A stretch of DNA of 64,000 nt from Octadecabacter algicola (GTDB taxonomy: Bacteria; Pseudomonadota; Alphaproteobacteria; Rhodobacterales; Rhodobacteraceae): assembly GCF_021532625.1 (NCBI RefSeq), contig NZ_JAKGAR010000005.1, positions 42,298 to 106,297 on the forward strand, given 5' to 3'. The translations under genes and the position numbers were made by a program. This document shows positions 52,108 through 60,504 of this stretch, in pieces. Every line of letters starts with the position of its first letter. Positions within the stretch are counted from its first letter, which is position 1. Below the pieces are notes generated by a model. That model worked only from the letters and a program-made list of their open reading frames with translations. It made no database searches and was not told the origin of the DNA.

Positions 52108-53226
52108 TCAATCCGGCTTCTCAAGCAAGTAGGAAATACGTTCGATTACACCCTCTAGAATATCCGGCGAAAGCCCATCGCCAGACAAATGGATGGAATA
52201 ACCCTTTGCGTCAGATCCCTTCTTGATTTTGATGCCACTGGACAACAACAGCGTGTTTCCGTTCCAACCCGGCGCATTCAACTTCTTAGCTTTGGGCCGC
52301 CCCCCTCGCGCACTTCGCTCGGACGGTACCTCGAGGGCATCTAACGCATCGCTTAGGGTCGCCCACTCGGCCGCGGCGTCCCTGCCCCGCCCCGTCTCCA
52401 ATGCTTTGCGCAAGTGCTGCTCTGCACCATCACGCAGCGCGCCAGCAATCCTAAGACCATCCTTCTCCCGCAGGTTCTCTGGAAAATCCAAAATGTCGCC
52501 AAGGTCCTCAAAGATCATCGCAAATGATCTAATCTTGGACCGCTTTGCTTTAGACGCCGTTGGGAACATTGCTTGAACGGCAGCTTCGGTATTGGCGAAC
52601 ACACCCTGATCCGCGGCAATCGCAGCGATGCGGCCACGTTCGTAGTGGCTCAACTGTTGGCGGATTTCGTTTTCTTCAACCATCGCGGCAAAACGATCTG
52701 CATCCGCGGCAGGGGTGCGGACAATCGCGCGTGCGGTCTCGAAATGGCCCTCCCCCATTTTGGCGTGCAAATCGCGCAAGACGCTCAGCCGCCGATACCC
52801 CGACAACAGGCCATAACGTGCGCCCTGCCCTGCCCGGCTAGAGCTTTCAGGAAGCTCATAAACCTCAATAGGCAAACGCATTCCATTCTTGAGAATAGAA
52901 TCGTGCAGCTCCTGAAGCGCAACTGAATCCATCACAGATCGATCACGAACCATGCTATCTTTATCAATCTCATTGATAGGAATATCGTGTAAAATCAGCT
53001 CTTTATCGGCGATTTCTCGATATTTTACAGCATCCGCCTCATCACGCGCCCTTTCAGCGCGCTCTTTTGGGTCCGCAACTTCAATCGCCTGCGCCGTCTC
53101 GCGGGCAACCTGTGCGATCGGTGCGGCCCGAAGGGGATCAGAGATGGGGGTTTCGCGGCGAAACTCCTCCTCTAACTTATCAAGATCAGCGGAACTCGGC
53201 GCCTCCAGTCTACGTCGTTTAGCCAT
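52108..53226 (-). CDS. parB: ParB-type plasmid partition protein
   Basis: A 372-aa protein from the ATG at 53226 with AAGGAGG seven bases upstream (the frame is open to 53265). The central ParB/Sulfiredoxin nuclease-like domain shows INEIDKDSMVRDRS, LQELHDSILKNGMRLPIEVYEL and GARYGLLSGYRRLSVLRDL; MVEENEIRQQLSHYERGRIA starts the HTH DNA-binding part. The C-terminal ~100 residues form a dimer/plasmid-type extension (RSARGGRPKAKKLNAPGWNG). It follows parA with two bases between, so they are one operon. It binds parS and stimulates the ParA ATPase during segregation. The site parS is not identified. Confidence 0.9.
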   Translation of the reverse strand: MAKRRRLEAPSSADLDKLEEEFRRETPISDPLRAAPIAQVARETAQAIEVADPKERAERARDEADAVKYREIADKELILHDIPINEIDKDSMVRDRSVMDSVALQELHDSILKNGMRLPIEVYELPESSSRAGQGARYGLLSGYRRLSVLRDLHAKMGEGHFETARAIVRTPAADADRFAAMVEENEIRQQLSHYERGRIAAIAADQGVFANTEAAVQAMFPTASKAKRSKIRSFAMIFEDLGDILDFPENLREKDGLRIAGALRDGAEQHLRKALETGRGRDAAAEWATLSDALDALEVPSERSARGGRPKAKKLNAPGWNGNTLLLSSGIKIKKGSDAKGYSIHLSGDGLSPDILEGVIERISYLLEKPD

Positions 53227-53228
53227 TC

Positions 53229-54608
53229 TTAATCCTCCTTCTCTATGTTCATATCGCGCCACCAACTACCTAAGATCAACATCTTCACTTCAGACCAAGT
53301 TTGGTCGAACGCCTCTCGACCACGCACATAAGTATCACGATTGAATTGCCGGTGGTCTGCTTCGTAAATGCCATTCACCTGCTCTGCAGCCTGCCCGACC
53401 ATTACGGTCGTCTCTTGTCGGTAGGTCGCCATGAAGTCTCCGAAATAAGCCTGAATGACATTGGCCAAGTCTGTCTGCTGAGAAGCATCAAACCGCGTAA
53501 TCAGCGTTTGAACCGCATCCCATTCAAATTTAATCTCCGGCAACCCGTCACGCCGCCGCACACGGTTCTCGCCCTCCTCAATCGATGCAAAGGTCGAATA
53601 TAGCATATCAAAGAAGCGTCCCGTTGAATCGAATTCCAGAAACGAAGCACCCATCGGAACGATCAGAATATCCGCCGCGGCAAGCGCGTTAATTGTAAGA
53701 TAGCCGAGAGCGGGCGGCGTATCGAGGAAGACAAGATCGTAGTCATCCAAGATACCTTCACCATCCAATGCGTTGGTCAGGGCATCCCACAACGGCCAAG
53801 TCTTGCTCTGCATCCGCCAAACGGGAACCTGGAACTCGGACCAGTACAAGTTCAGCTGGGCGCCAATCAGATCGATATTGGGCCAATGGGTTTTTTGGAT
53901 GAGGTTTCGCGACGAAACCGTCAAAGCTTCCTTAATGGTTTCATCGAATGAAATCGGTGCGTAGCCTTGAGCGGCCCGGACGAGGTTTTCTGACTCCAGA
54001 TGCCGGCCGAAATCCTTAGCTAAAAGAGGGAAGGCGGTCTTCCATTCATCTTCCACTTCACCGCCCATGATCGAAGTCATAGAGCCTTGGCTGTCGAGAT
54101 CGATGACAAGTACACGGTAGCCATCCAAAGCGGCACTCATCGCGAGGTGCGCACACGTGGACGTTTTACCAACGCCGCCTTTGAAGTTCGCTACACCAAT
54201 CACTTTTGCGGGCAGACCTTCAGGGCGCCAGCTCTTGTATTCCTTTGAGGATGAGCCTTCTGCTTGAAAGTGCTCCCTCAGCTTCATGATATCCTCGAGG
54301 GAGAACCACTTTGTACCGCCTTCGCCGTCTCCCTGTGGGAGGTCGGGATTGGCTTTTAGGACGCGCCGAAAATGGGCCGGGGCGAGCGGGATGAGATACT
54401 TGCAAACTTCCCACGTCGAGAACTTACGCAGTCGTTTCCGCCCGTCAGGAGCATAGCCGCGTTTCGCTAGATCCTCTCGTCCCTTAGCACCAAAAGCAGC
54501 GGCTTTCGCGAATCGAGTCGTGTCGATAGGGTCAGAGAGATGGGAAGCCGCTTCTTCCGGATCAATGCCGAAGTATGGCGGTAGATTAGATTTGCTCGAT
54601 GATGTCAT
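53229..54608 (-). CDS. parA: ParA-type plasmid partition ATPase
   Basis: A 459-aa protein from the ATG at 54608 (AGAGG upstream; the frame is open to 54719). An N-terminal ~120-residue part (SDPIDTTRFAKAA, LRKFSTWEVCKYLIPLAPAHFRRVL) is a DNA-binding extension typical of type Ia plasmid ParA. VIGVANFKGGVGKTSTCAHL is the deviant Walker A with the signature lysine; VLVIDLDSQGSMTS the A' motif; YDLVFLDTPPALGY the Walker B. It moves plasmid copies with ParB and can repress its own promoter. It lies upstream of parB and divergent from repA across the origin. Confidence 0.92.
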   Translation of the reverse strand: MTSSSKSNLPPYFGIDPEEAASHLSDPIDTTRFAKAAAFGAKGREDLAKRGYAPDGRKRLRKFSTWEVCKYLIPLAPAHFRRVLKANPDLPQGDGEGGTKWFSLEDIMKLREHFQAEGSSSKEYKSWRPEGLPAKVIGVANFKGGVGKTSTCAHLAMSAALDGYRVLVIDLDSQGSMTSIMGGEVEDEWKTAFPLLAKDFGRHLESENLVRAAQGYAPISFDETIKEALTVSSRNLIQKTHWPNIDLIGAQLNLYWSEFQVPVWRMQSKTWPLWDALTNALDGEGILDDYDLVFLDTPPALGYLTINALAAADILIVPMGASFLEFDSTGRFFDMLYSTFASIEEGENRVRRRDGLPEIKFEWDAVQTLITRFDASQQTDLANVIQAYFGDFMATYRQETTVMVGQAAEQVNGIYEADHRQFNRDTYVRGREAFDQTWSEVKMLILGSWWRDMNIEKED

Positions 54609-54720
54609 GTAACCTCTGGGATGTACTGCTATCTTTGTGATTATTTCGAAACAATGGCACATGACCGGTGAGATTGGAATAATACTGTCTCTATTCTTAG
54701 TAGAAAAAGAGAAAGGCACA

Positions 54721-54743
54721 CTAAAAGACTGTAGAGTCTTTAG
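54721..54743. repeat. Dyad symmetry near the parA start, candidate operator
   Basis: AAAGACT (54724-54730) and AGTCTTT (54735-54741) flank GTAG, extended on both sides by CTA/TAG. It sits about 115 bases upstream of the parA ATG in the A/T-rich part. It may be the binding site of ParA or ParB; parS identity is not shown. Confidence 0.5.
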
Positions 54744-54810
54744 TTATCTTTATAGACTTTGCGAAGAAAAAATTATTTTTTATCAGGTACTTATTGGCAT
54801 ATTGGTATCC

Positions 54811-54898
54811 GCATACGGGACGAAAGGGGCCTGTTTGCGGGATGAAAGGCACCCTGATTCGGGATGAAGGGCGCCGATTCGCGGGAAGTGAAGGACCA
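54811..54898. repeat. Four 22-bp iterons of the plasmid origin
   Basis: The core GGGAYGAAAGG recurs with an exact 22-bp period: GGGACGAAAGG at 54817, GGGATGAAAGG at 54839, GGGATGAAGGG at 54861 and the diverged GGGAAGTGAAGG at 54883. Flanking T-C-G bases (for example CGCATACGGG, GTTTGCGGG, GATTCGGG, ATTCGCGGG) are partly kept too. A two-turn period is typical of Rep-binding iterons. They lie 240 bases upstream of the repA start. Confidence 0.82.
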
Positions 54899-55136
54899 AT
54901 CTGCGGTTTCCGCCTAATTAGACACTTATCTAAGCATTCTCGGGCCAGTTCAGGACTCTGGCAGTGTTGGTCGATCCCGTAGATGGGTCCCTTAAGAACG
55001 GCGCCATGCCCAAAGGTATCCGAATACGGGCTCACTTTTCACGGCCGTTCAGGAACCCAAGGAGGTCTTGATTTTGGGTTCCTTTTGGGTAACATTATCC
55101 CCAAGCCAAAAATGGCACGAGAAATGGGCAGATTCT

Positions 55137-56315
55137 ATGATGGACGATATCGACCGTAGCGCGTTGACAGGTGCGCTTCGTCGCAGCGCGGTCAAAAAGC
55201 ATGTTGCGGCGATCCACGTTTCCGGAAAACTGACTCTACTCCAGCGGAAATTGTCCAATGTGCTGCTGTTGAATGCCTACGACACGCTCACCCTGCAGGC
55301 GACCCATGCGATGGACGCGCGAACGTTGTGCACAATGATCGGCTATAACTCCAACGATATGGATACCCTAAAGGCGTCCTTACGGGGGCTGGCCGAGACG
55401 GTGGCTGAGTGGGACATGCTGGATGCCGACGGTCAGCAGGAATGGGGAGTGTCCAGTCTGCTGAGCTACGCCAAGCTAAAGGGTGGGGTGTGCGAGTATG
55501 CCTATTCGCCAGCATTAGCGGAGAAAATGAACGATCCAAAAGTGTTCGCGCTGATCAATCTGAATATCCAGCGCCGCTTTACCAGTGGGCATGCCTTGGC
55601 TCTCTATGAGAATTGTTACCGGTTCGTGCGGACTGGCAGTACCGGATGGTGGAGCCTTGATCTGTTTCGCAGGCTGATGGGTGTTGGTGATAGTGCCTAC
55701 TATGAAACCTATAAACATCTGAACGCTAAGATCATCAAACCGGCCATCGCTGAGGTAAACAAAACCTCAAATATCGTCGTCAGCGCCGAAATCAAAAAGC
55801 GGGGCAGGGCGGTCAGCGATATTCGTTTCTTGATTAAAGAGAACCCGCAACTTGCCATTCTTGATCTTGATGACGGTGAAGGCACACGCAATGCACCTGT
55901 CTATAATCGTCTGCGCGGTCTAGGGGTGAGCGACCGTTTGGCGCGTCAATGGATACGTGAGCATGGTGAGGAATACGTTGTCGCCAAATTGGGGTACGTC
56001 GAGAAACAGGACGGCGTACGCAACCCGGTTGGGTATTTGACCGCGGCAATGAAGGCCGATTTCACTGAAATAGGGTCGAATTCTGGCCCGCTGAGCGCGG
56101 GGGCTGCACGGCTCAAGATCGTACAGGATTTGGTCAGTGCGCGCACAGCGAGGCAGCGAGATGCCGACAAGCGATTGTTCCTAAATAGTCTGAGCGATTC
56201 AGCTGACCGTGCCGATTTTGAACGGCATGGATGGATGTCAGCCCTCAACGCTGATGCGATCCGCGCGTTTTGGGCAGAGCTTTCACCAGAAGCGTTTGAA
56301 GCCTCCGAAATGTGA
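55137..56315 (+). CDS. repA: Plasmid replication initiator, Rep_3 type (RepA)
   Basis: A 392-aa protein from the ATG at 55137; a TTG at 55068 directly after GGAGG is an alternative, adding 23 residues. Two winged-helix domains of the Rep_3 family are seen: GKLTLLQRKLSNVLLLNAYD and LYENCYRFVRTGSTGWWSLDLFRRLMG, then YETYKHLNAKIIKPAIAEVN with the recognition helix and VVSAEIKKRGRAVSDIRFLI closing the second domain. The C-terminal ~120 residues are a plasmid-family extension. It binds the iterons upstream to open the origin. The rml operon follows, as in roseobacter RepA-I 'biofilm plasmids'. Confidence 0.9.
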   Translation: MMDDIDRSALTGALRRSAVKKHVAAIHVSGKLTLLQRKLSNVLLLNAYDTLTLQATHAMDARTLCTMIGYNSNDMDTLKASLRGLAETVAEWDMLDADGQQEWGVSSLLSYAKLKGGVCEYAYSPALAEKMNDPKVFALINLNIQRRFTSGHALALYENCYRFVRTGSTGWWSLDLFRRLMGVGDSAYYETYKHLNAKIIKPAIAEVNKTSNIVVSAEIKKRGRAVSDIRFLIKENPQLAILDLDDGEGTRNAPVYNRLRGLGVSDRLARQWIREHGEEYVVAKLGYVEKQDGVRNPVGYLTAAMKADFTEIGSNSGPLSAGAARLKIVQDLVSARTARQRDADKRLFLNSLSDSADRADFERHGWMSALNADAIRAFWAELSPEAFEASEM

Positions 56316-56443
56316 TGAAGAAGTCGCATTTAGGCGGCTTATAGCTCGCGCGCGCTCGCTGGGCTGGTCTGGTCGGGAAGCGCTCGATATCCTTGCCGTA
56401 ATAATGCACCGAATAATCGGTCGCGAGCAGGCAGGACAAATCA

Positions 56444-56728
56444 ATGATGAACGAGGACGCGATCTTCGAGGATATTTGCGCGTTAAGCGACGAAGCAGAC
56501 GCAGCTGGGCTGGCGGATGTCGCGCTTGTGCTGGAATTTGCATTGGACGTTTTTCTTAAGGAAACGGGACGGGACGCCCCTGAGACGTCTGCCGGTGCGA
56601 TGAGAAATCTTGAGCGATCATCGCGGCAAATGCAGGTACGCCAAGATGCGGCACCCCACATTGTGCCGCGCTTGGGTTGGACAATGTCAACGTTCCCGCT
56701 GGCGAGCCTCATGGGCAAGGCGTCATAA
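56444..56728 (+). CDS. Small acidic hypothetical protein between repA and rmlC
   Basis: A 94-aa protein starting MMNEDAIFEDICALSDEADA, with helical acidic N-terminal half (DVALVLEFALDVFLKETG) and a polar remainder. GCAGGA lies about ten bases before the ATG. No family is recognised. The preceding 130 bases carry another protein-like frame in a different phase (SLGWSGREALDILAVIMHR), overlapping the repA end, so one of them may be a broken gene. It may be a plasmid-maintenance protein. Confidence 0.45.
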   Translation: MMNEDAIFEDICALSDEADAAGLADVALVLEFALDVFLKETGRDAPETSAGAMRNLERSSRQMQVRQDAAPHIVPRLGWTMSTFPLASLMGKAS

Positions 56729-56796
56729 AGGCCGCTATTGCGCCTTTGGGCTACCATGATATTCCTCTGTCATTGGATTTAAACAGGTTAAGCGCT

Positions 56797-57351
56797 ATGA
56801 AAATTGAAGAAACTCCTATTGAGGGGTTGGTTGTTATAACTCCTGTTCGCCATGGTGACGCGCGCGGCTTTTTCAGTGAGAGTTGGAACCGCGATCGGAT
56901 GTTAGCACACGGCATTGATGTGGAGTTCGTACAGGACAATCATTCAGTGTCTGCGCAGGCTGGGACATTGCGCGGGATGCATTTTCAAGCGCCGCCACAT
57001 GGACAGGCCAAATTGGTGCGCTGCGGTCGGGGTGCGCTATATGATGTTGCGGTCGACGTACGTGTGGGATCGCCATCTTATGGGGCTTGGTTCGGCATTG
57101 AGCTGAGCGCTGAGAATGGCAAACAGCTGTTGGTGCCCGAAGGGTTTTTGCACGGATTTATGACGCTGACCGATGACACCGAAATCGTTTATAAGTGTTC
57201 GGATTTTTATTCTGCGGACGCGGACGGCAGTGTGTTGTGGTCCAGTTGCGGGATCGAATGGCCCATGTCTGTGGACCCCGTCTTGAGTGCAAAAGATGAG
57301 CAGGCCATTGCGATGAAAGACTTTGTTAGCCCGTTTGGAAAATCAGCATGA
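56797..57351 (+). CDS. rmlC: dTDP-4-dehydrorhamnose 3,5-epimerase
   Basis: A 184-aa cupin enzyme from the ATG at 56797 (the frame opens at 56677 but the family starts here). [38 protein letters not shown] with the catalytic His and the H-F-Q run, [18 protein letters not shown] and [12 protein letters not shown] are the RmlC hallmarks. It epimerises C3 and C5 of dTDP-4-keto-6-deoxyglucose, the third step to dTDP-L-rhamnose. It is first in an operon where each gene overlaps the next by four bases (ATGA). Confidence 0.95.
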   Translation: MKIEETPIEGLVVITPVRHGDARGFFSESWNRDRMLAHGIDVEFVQDNHSVSAQAGTLRGMHFQAPPHGQAKLVRCGRGALYDVAVDVRVGSPSYGAWFGIELSAENGKQLLVPEGFLHGFMTLTDDTEIVYKCSDFYSADADGSVLWSSCGIEWPMSVDPVLSAKDEQAIAMKDFVSPFGKSA

Positions 57352-58388
57352 AAATTTTGGTGACAGGCGGGGCAGGGTTCATTGGATCTGCGGTTGTTCG
57401 CCAAGCGATTGCGGATGGGCACAGTGTGGTGAACGTTGATGCGCTGACCTATGCGGCGTGTCTCGAAAATGTGGCAAGCGTTGCCCAGTCCAAGGGTTAT
57501 GCGTTTGAAAATGTGGACATCCGGGACCGGCAAGCTCTTGATCGAGTGTTTGAGGAGCATCAGCCGGACAAGGTAATGCATCTTGCGGCGGAATCCCATG
57601 TGGATCGTTCTATTGACGGACCGGGTGCATTTATCGAAACGAACGTGATGGGCACGTATCACATGCTTGAGGCTGCGCGTGCGTATTGGGTGGAAAAAGG
57701 TCGGCCTGAGGCATTCCGGTTCCATCATATTTCCACGGATGAAGTTTTTGGTTCTTTAGGGGCAGAGGGGCAGTTTAACGAAGACACCCCCTATGATCCG
57801 CGGTCACCTTATTCGGCGTCCAAAGCGTCGAGCGATCATTTGGTGCGGGCATGGGCTGAGACATATGGGCTGCCTGTCGTTCTCACAAATTGTTCGAACA
57901 ATTATGGACCGTATCACTTCCCGGAGAAATTGATCCCGGTTGTGATTTTGAACGCGCTGCATGGGAAGGCCATTCCGGTTTACGGGCAGGGGGTTAATGT
58001 GCGCGACTGGCTGCATGTGGAAGACCATGCCACGGCATTGTTGAAAGTGCTGGACGAGGGGCAGACCGGACGGTCCTACAACATTGGTGGTGAAAACGAG
58101 GCTCGGAATATCGATATCGTAACTCAGATCTGTGACCTAATGGACGAGATGCACGAACAAGGCGCCCCCCATGCGGATCTGATCACCTACGTAGATGATC
58201 GTCCCGGTCATGATCTGCGCTACGCGATTGATCCTCAGCGCATGCAGAACGAGCTCAACTGGAGCCCGTCCAGAACGCTAGAGCAGGGTCTGCGGGAAAC
58301 GGTTCGCTGGTATCTGGATAATGAGGCGTGGTGGCGCCCCCTTCTTGAGCGTCAAGGCGTTGGCGCGCGTTTGGGGACCAAAGGATGA
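57348..58388 (+). CDS. rmlB: dTDP-glucose 4,6-dehydratase
   Basis: A 346-aa extended short-chain dehydrogenase. [12 protein letters not shown] is the NAD-binding glycine motif, [15 protein letters not shown] and [14 protein letters not shown] hold the substrate site, Tyr155-Lys159 (YSASK) is the catalytic pair, and [14 protein letters not shown] is typical of RmlB. It converts dTDP-glucose to dTDP-4-keto-6-deoxyglucose, the second step of rhamnose synthesis. It overlaps rmlC and rmlD by four bases each. Confidence 0.96.
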   Translation: MKILVTGGAGFIGSAVVRQAIADGHSVVNVDALTYAACLENVASVAQSKGYAFENVDIRDRQALDRVFEEHQPDKVMHLAAESHVDRSIDGPGAFIETNVMGTYHMLEAARAYWVEKGRPEAFRFHHISTDEVFGSLGAEGQFNEDTPYDPRSPYSASKASSDHLVRAWAETYGLPVVLTNCSNNYGPYHFPEKLIPVVILNALHGKAIPVYGQGVNVRDWLHVEDHATALLKVLDEGQTGRSYNIGGENEARNIDIVTQICDLMDEMHEQGAPHADLITYVDDRPGHDLRYAIDPQRMQNELNWSPSRTLEQGLRETVRWYLDNEAWWRPLLERQGVGARLGTKG

Positions 58389-59233
58389 GCGTGCTGGTTT
58401 TTGGCAAAACGGGTCAAGTGGCGAGCGAATTAGCAGCCCTGGCGCCCAATGCGCAATTCTTGTCACGCGCTGAGGCTGATTTGGCTGATCCACAGGCCTG
58501 TGCCGACATCATTGCTAAACTGCGGCCGACAGCGGTTATTAATGCGGCCGCTTATACGGCTGTTGATCGCGCCGAGGAAAACGAAGACGAGGCGCGTGTC
58601 ATCAATGGGGATAGCCCCGCAGCAATGGCGGTTGCTTGCAAAGCTCTTGATGTGCCCTTTGTCCACATTTCTACGGACTACGTTTTTGACGGTGAAGGGC
58701 AGGGGGCATTTCGTCCTGTAGACCCTACTGGCCCTGCGAGTGCCTATGGGCGCACTAAACTCGTCGGAGAAGATGCGCTGCGTGACATTGGTGGACGTTA
58801 TGCCATTCTGCGCACGTCTTGGGTCTTTTCGGCCCACGGAAACAACTTTCTTAAGACCATGCTACGGCTTGGCGCTGAACGCGACAGCCTGACGATTGTC
58901 GCCGATCAGATTGGCGGCCCGACGCCTGCGGCATCCATCGCTCAGACCTGTCTAACAATGGCAGAAGCTCTTGCAGTTGATCCATCAAGAGCGGGCACTT
59001 ATCACCTGTCTGGCGCACCGGATGCAAGCTGGGCGGATTTCGCGCGTGAGATTTTCACGTGCGCTGGATTATCCACCGTAGTCGAGGATATCCCAACAAG
59101 CGCCTATCCGACCCCTGCGGTACGACCTTTGAATTCGCGGCTGGATAACGCCTCATTGTTGGCGCAGTTTGGCGTTAGCCGCCCAGATTGGAAGGCTGCA
59201 ACTGCGGCTATCGTTAAGGAGCTAAAATCATGA
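58385..59233 (+). CDS. rmlD: dTDP-4-dehydrorhamnose reductase
   Basis: A 282-aa short-chain reductase. [15 protein letters not shown] is the cofactor-binding motif (G-x-x-G-x-x-G form), [20 protein letters not shown] and [17 protein letters not shown] are RmlD signatures, and [12 protein letters not shown] holds Tyr-Lys. It reduces the 4-keto sugar to dTDP-L-rhamnose with NADPH. It overlaps rmlB and rmlA by four bases each. Confidence 0.95.
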   Translation: MSVLVFGKTGQVASELAALAPNAQFLSRAEADLADPQACADIIAKLRPTAVINAAAYTAVDRAEENEDEARVINGDSPAAMAVACKALDVPFVHISTDYVFDGEGQGAFRPVDPTGPASAYGRTKLVGEDALRDIGGRYAILRTSWVFSAHGNNFLKTMLRLGAERDSLTIVADQIGGPTPAASIAQTCLTMAEALAVDPSRAGTYHLSGAPDASWADFAREIFTCAGLSTVVEDIPTSAYPTPAVRPLNSRLDNASLLAQFGVSRPDWKAATAAIVKELKS

Positions 59234-60105
59234 GCGACCGGAAGGGTATCATACTGGCTGGCGGCAGTGGCACGCGACTTTACCCAATCACAATGGGTGT
59301 CTCAAAGCAGCTCTTGCCGGTCTATGACAAGCCGATGATTTACTATCCGCTGTCCGTGCTAATGTTGGCGGGAATTCGCGAGATCGCGATCATTACGACG
59401 CCAGAGGACCAAGCACAGTTCCAGCGCCTTTTGGGTGACGGCAGTGGCTGGGGTCTTTCGTTTGAGTGGATCATTCAGCCAAGCCCGGATGGGTTGGCAC
59501 AAGCATATCTATTGGCTGAAGATTTCCTTGATGGCGCACCGTCGGCCTTGGTTTTGGGCGATAACATCTTTTTTGGACACGGATTGCCCGAGATTTTCCA
59601 GCGCGCAAATGCGCAAGACACCGGCGGCACCGTGTTTGGTTACCAAGTCACAGACCCAGAACGGTATGGTGTGGTGACGTTTGATGACACCGGCAAGAAG
59701 GCCGTTGAGATTGTCGAAAAGCCGGAGGTGCCCGCGTCTGACTATGCGGTAACGGGGCTTTATTTCCTTGATGGCAGCGCGCCCGAACGGGCCAAGACTT
59801 TGGCGCCATCTGAACGTGGGGAGCTTGAGATTACATCCCTTCTTGAAACTTATCTGAACGATGGAGTTTTGACTGTCGAGAAGATGGGGCGCGGTTTCGC
59901 GTGGCTTGATACAGGGACCCATGGGTCATTGTTGGATGCTGGGAATTTCGTGCGCACTTTGCAAGACCGCCAAGGTTTGCAGATTTCATCACCCGAAGAA
60001 ATTGCTTACCGCATGGGTTGGATATCACGCGATACCTTGTTGGGGCACGCTGAGGCCTTTGGGAAAAACAACTACGGCAGGTTCTTGAAAAAGTTAGTGG
60101 ACTAA
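59230..60105 (+). CDS. rmlA: Glucose-1-phosphate thymidylyltransferase
   Basis: A 291-aa nucleotidyltransferase. [16 protein letters not shown] at residues 6-21 is the nucleotide-binding loop, [19 protein letters not shown] the substrate-binding lysine region, [12 protein letters not shown] and [14 protein letters not shown] the metal and sugar sites. It makes dTDP-glucose from glucose 1-phosphate and dTTP, the first step to rhamnose. It is the last gene of the rmlCBDA operon. Confidence 0.96.
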   Translation: MSDRKGIILAGGSGTRLYPITMGVSKQLLPVYDKPMIYYPLSVLMLAGIREIAIITTPEDQAQFQRLLGDGSGWGLSFEWIIQPSPDGLAQAYLLAEDFLDGAPSALVLGDNIFFGHGLPEIFQRANAQDTGGTVFGYQVTDPERYGVVTFDDTGKKAVEIVEKPEVPASDYAVTGLYFLDGSAPERAKTLAPSERGELEITSLLETYLNDGVLTVEKMGRGFAWLDTGTHGSLLDAGNFVRTLQDRQGLQISSPEEIAYRMGWISRDTLLGHAEAFGKNNYGRFLKKLVD

Positions 60106-60256
60106 TCAGAGCGAGACCACTGCAGATCTCTTAGTCGGAATTGGCGTCTTTATTGGCTCTTCTGGTTTTGCTGCCTATCGTACATGGGGTTGCGGAGTAG
60201 TCACGTTAGCCTACCCATGGTTGATTGCGACGCTGTTTGGCCGAAGCTATCGCTGA
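60101..60256 (+). pseudogene. Possible remnant of a membrane-protein gene after rmlA
   Basis: A frame of about 50 codons ending at a TGA at 60254-60256 reads LLVGIGVFIGSSGFAAYRTW followed by GCGVVTLAYPWLIATLFGRS, like the last two segments of a membrane protein. It has no ATG, GTG or TTG start before a stop just upstream, so it could be the 3' remnant of a deleted gene or a chance hydrophobic frame. Confidence 0.28.
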
Positions 60257-60504
60257 CAAAGATTGCAAATAACTACCGAATAATGTGACCCGCAGGGAAG
60301 GCAGCAATACAAACAAGGCCCGCCAATTCCGTGTTTTCTCAGGGTGTTGTGTTAATCAAGGTTAACGAGGGCCTCACTTATGCCTCTTTTTTCAGCGATT
60401 TGGGGGGGAATTTCCTTTGTCGAACCGCCTTGAAACACTTTCATTTGAAAGGAATAAAAGGCATCAATGACCTAACAAGATCACTAACGCGGGCGTACAA
60501 GTAC
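60106..60504. promoter_or_regulatory. Intergenic region upstream of the DUF11-like protein gene
   Basis: About 400 bases. The first part holds the possible remnant ending at 60256. Around 60351-60366, GTTAATCAAGGTTAAC shows two TTAA elements six bases apart, close to but not matching the seven-base spacing of CtrA sites. Nothing else is clear; a promoter for the DUF11-like protein is expected. Confidence 0.35.

Larger units (their letters stand above)
54609..55136. other. Origin region between parA and repA
   Basis: About 530 bases between divergent parA and repA. It includes an A/T-rich part (about 54640-54800), a dyad at 54721-54743, and four 22-bp iterons at 54811-54898. This layout, A/T-rich opening region beside iterons upstream of a Rep_3-type initiator, is that of a theta-replicating plasmid origin. 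A second A/T-poor part precedes repA. Promoters for both genes lie here. Confidence 0.75.

Noticed and set aside
60351..60366. CtrA-like site (TTAA-N6-TTAA)
   Set aside because: The spacer is six bases, whereas the CtrA consensus has seven; a single imperfect site is not enough.
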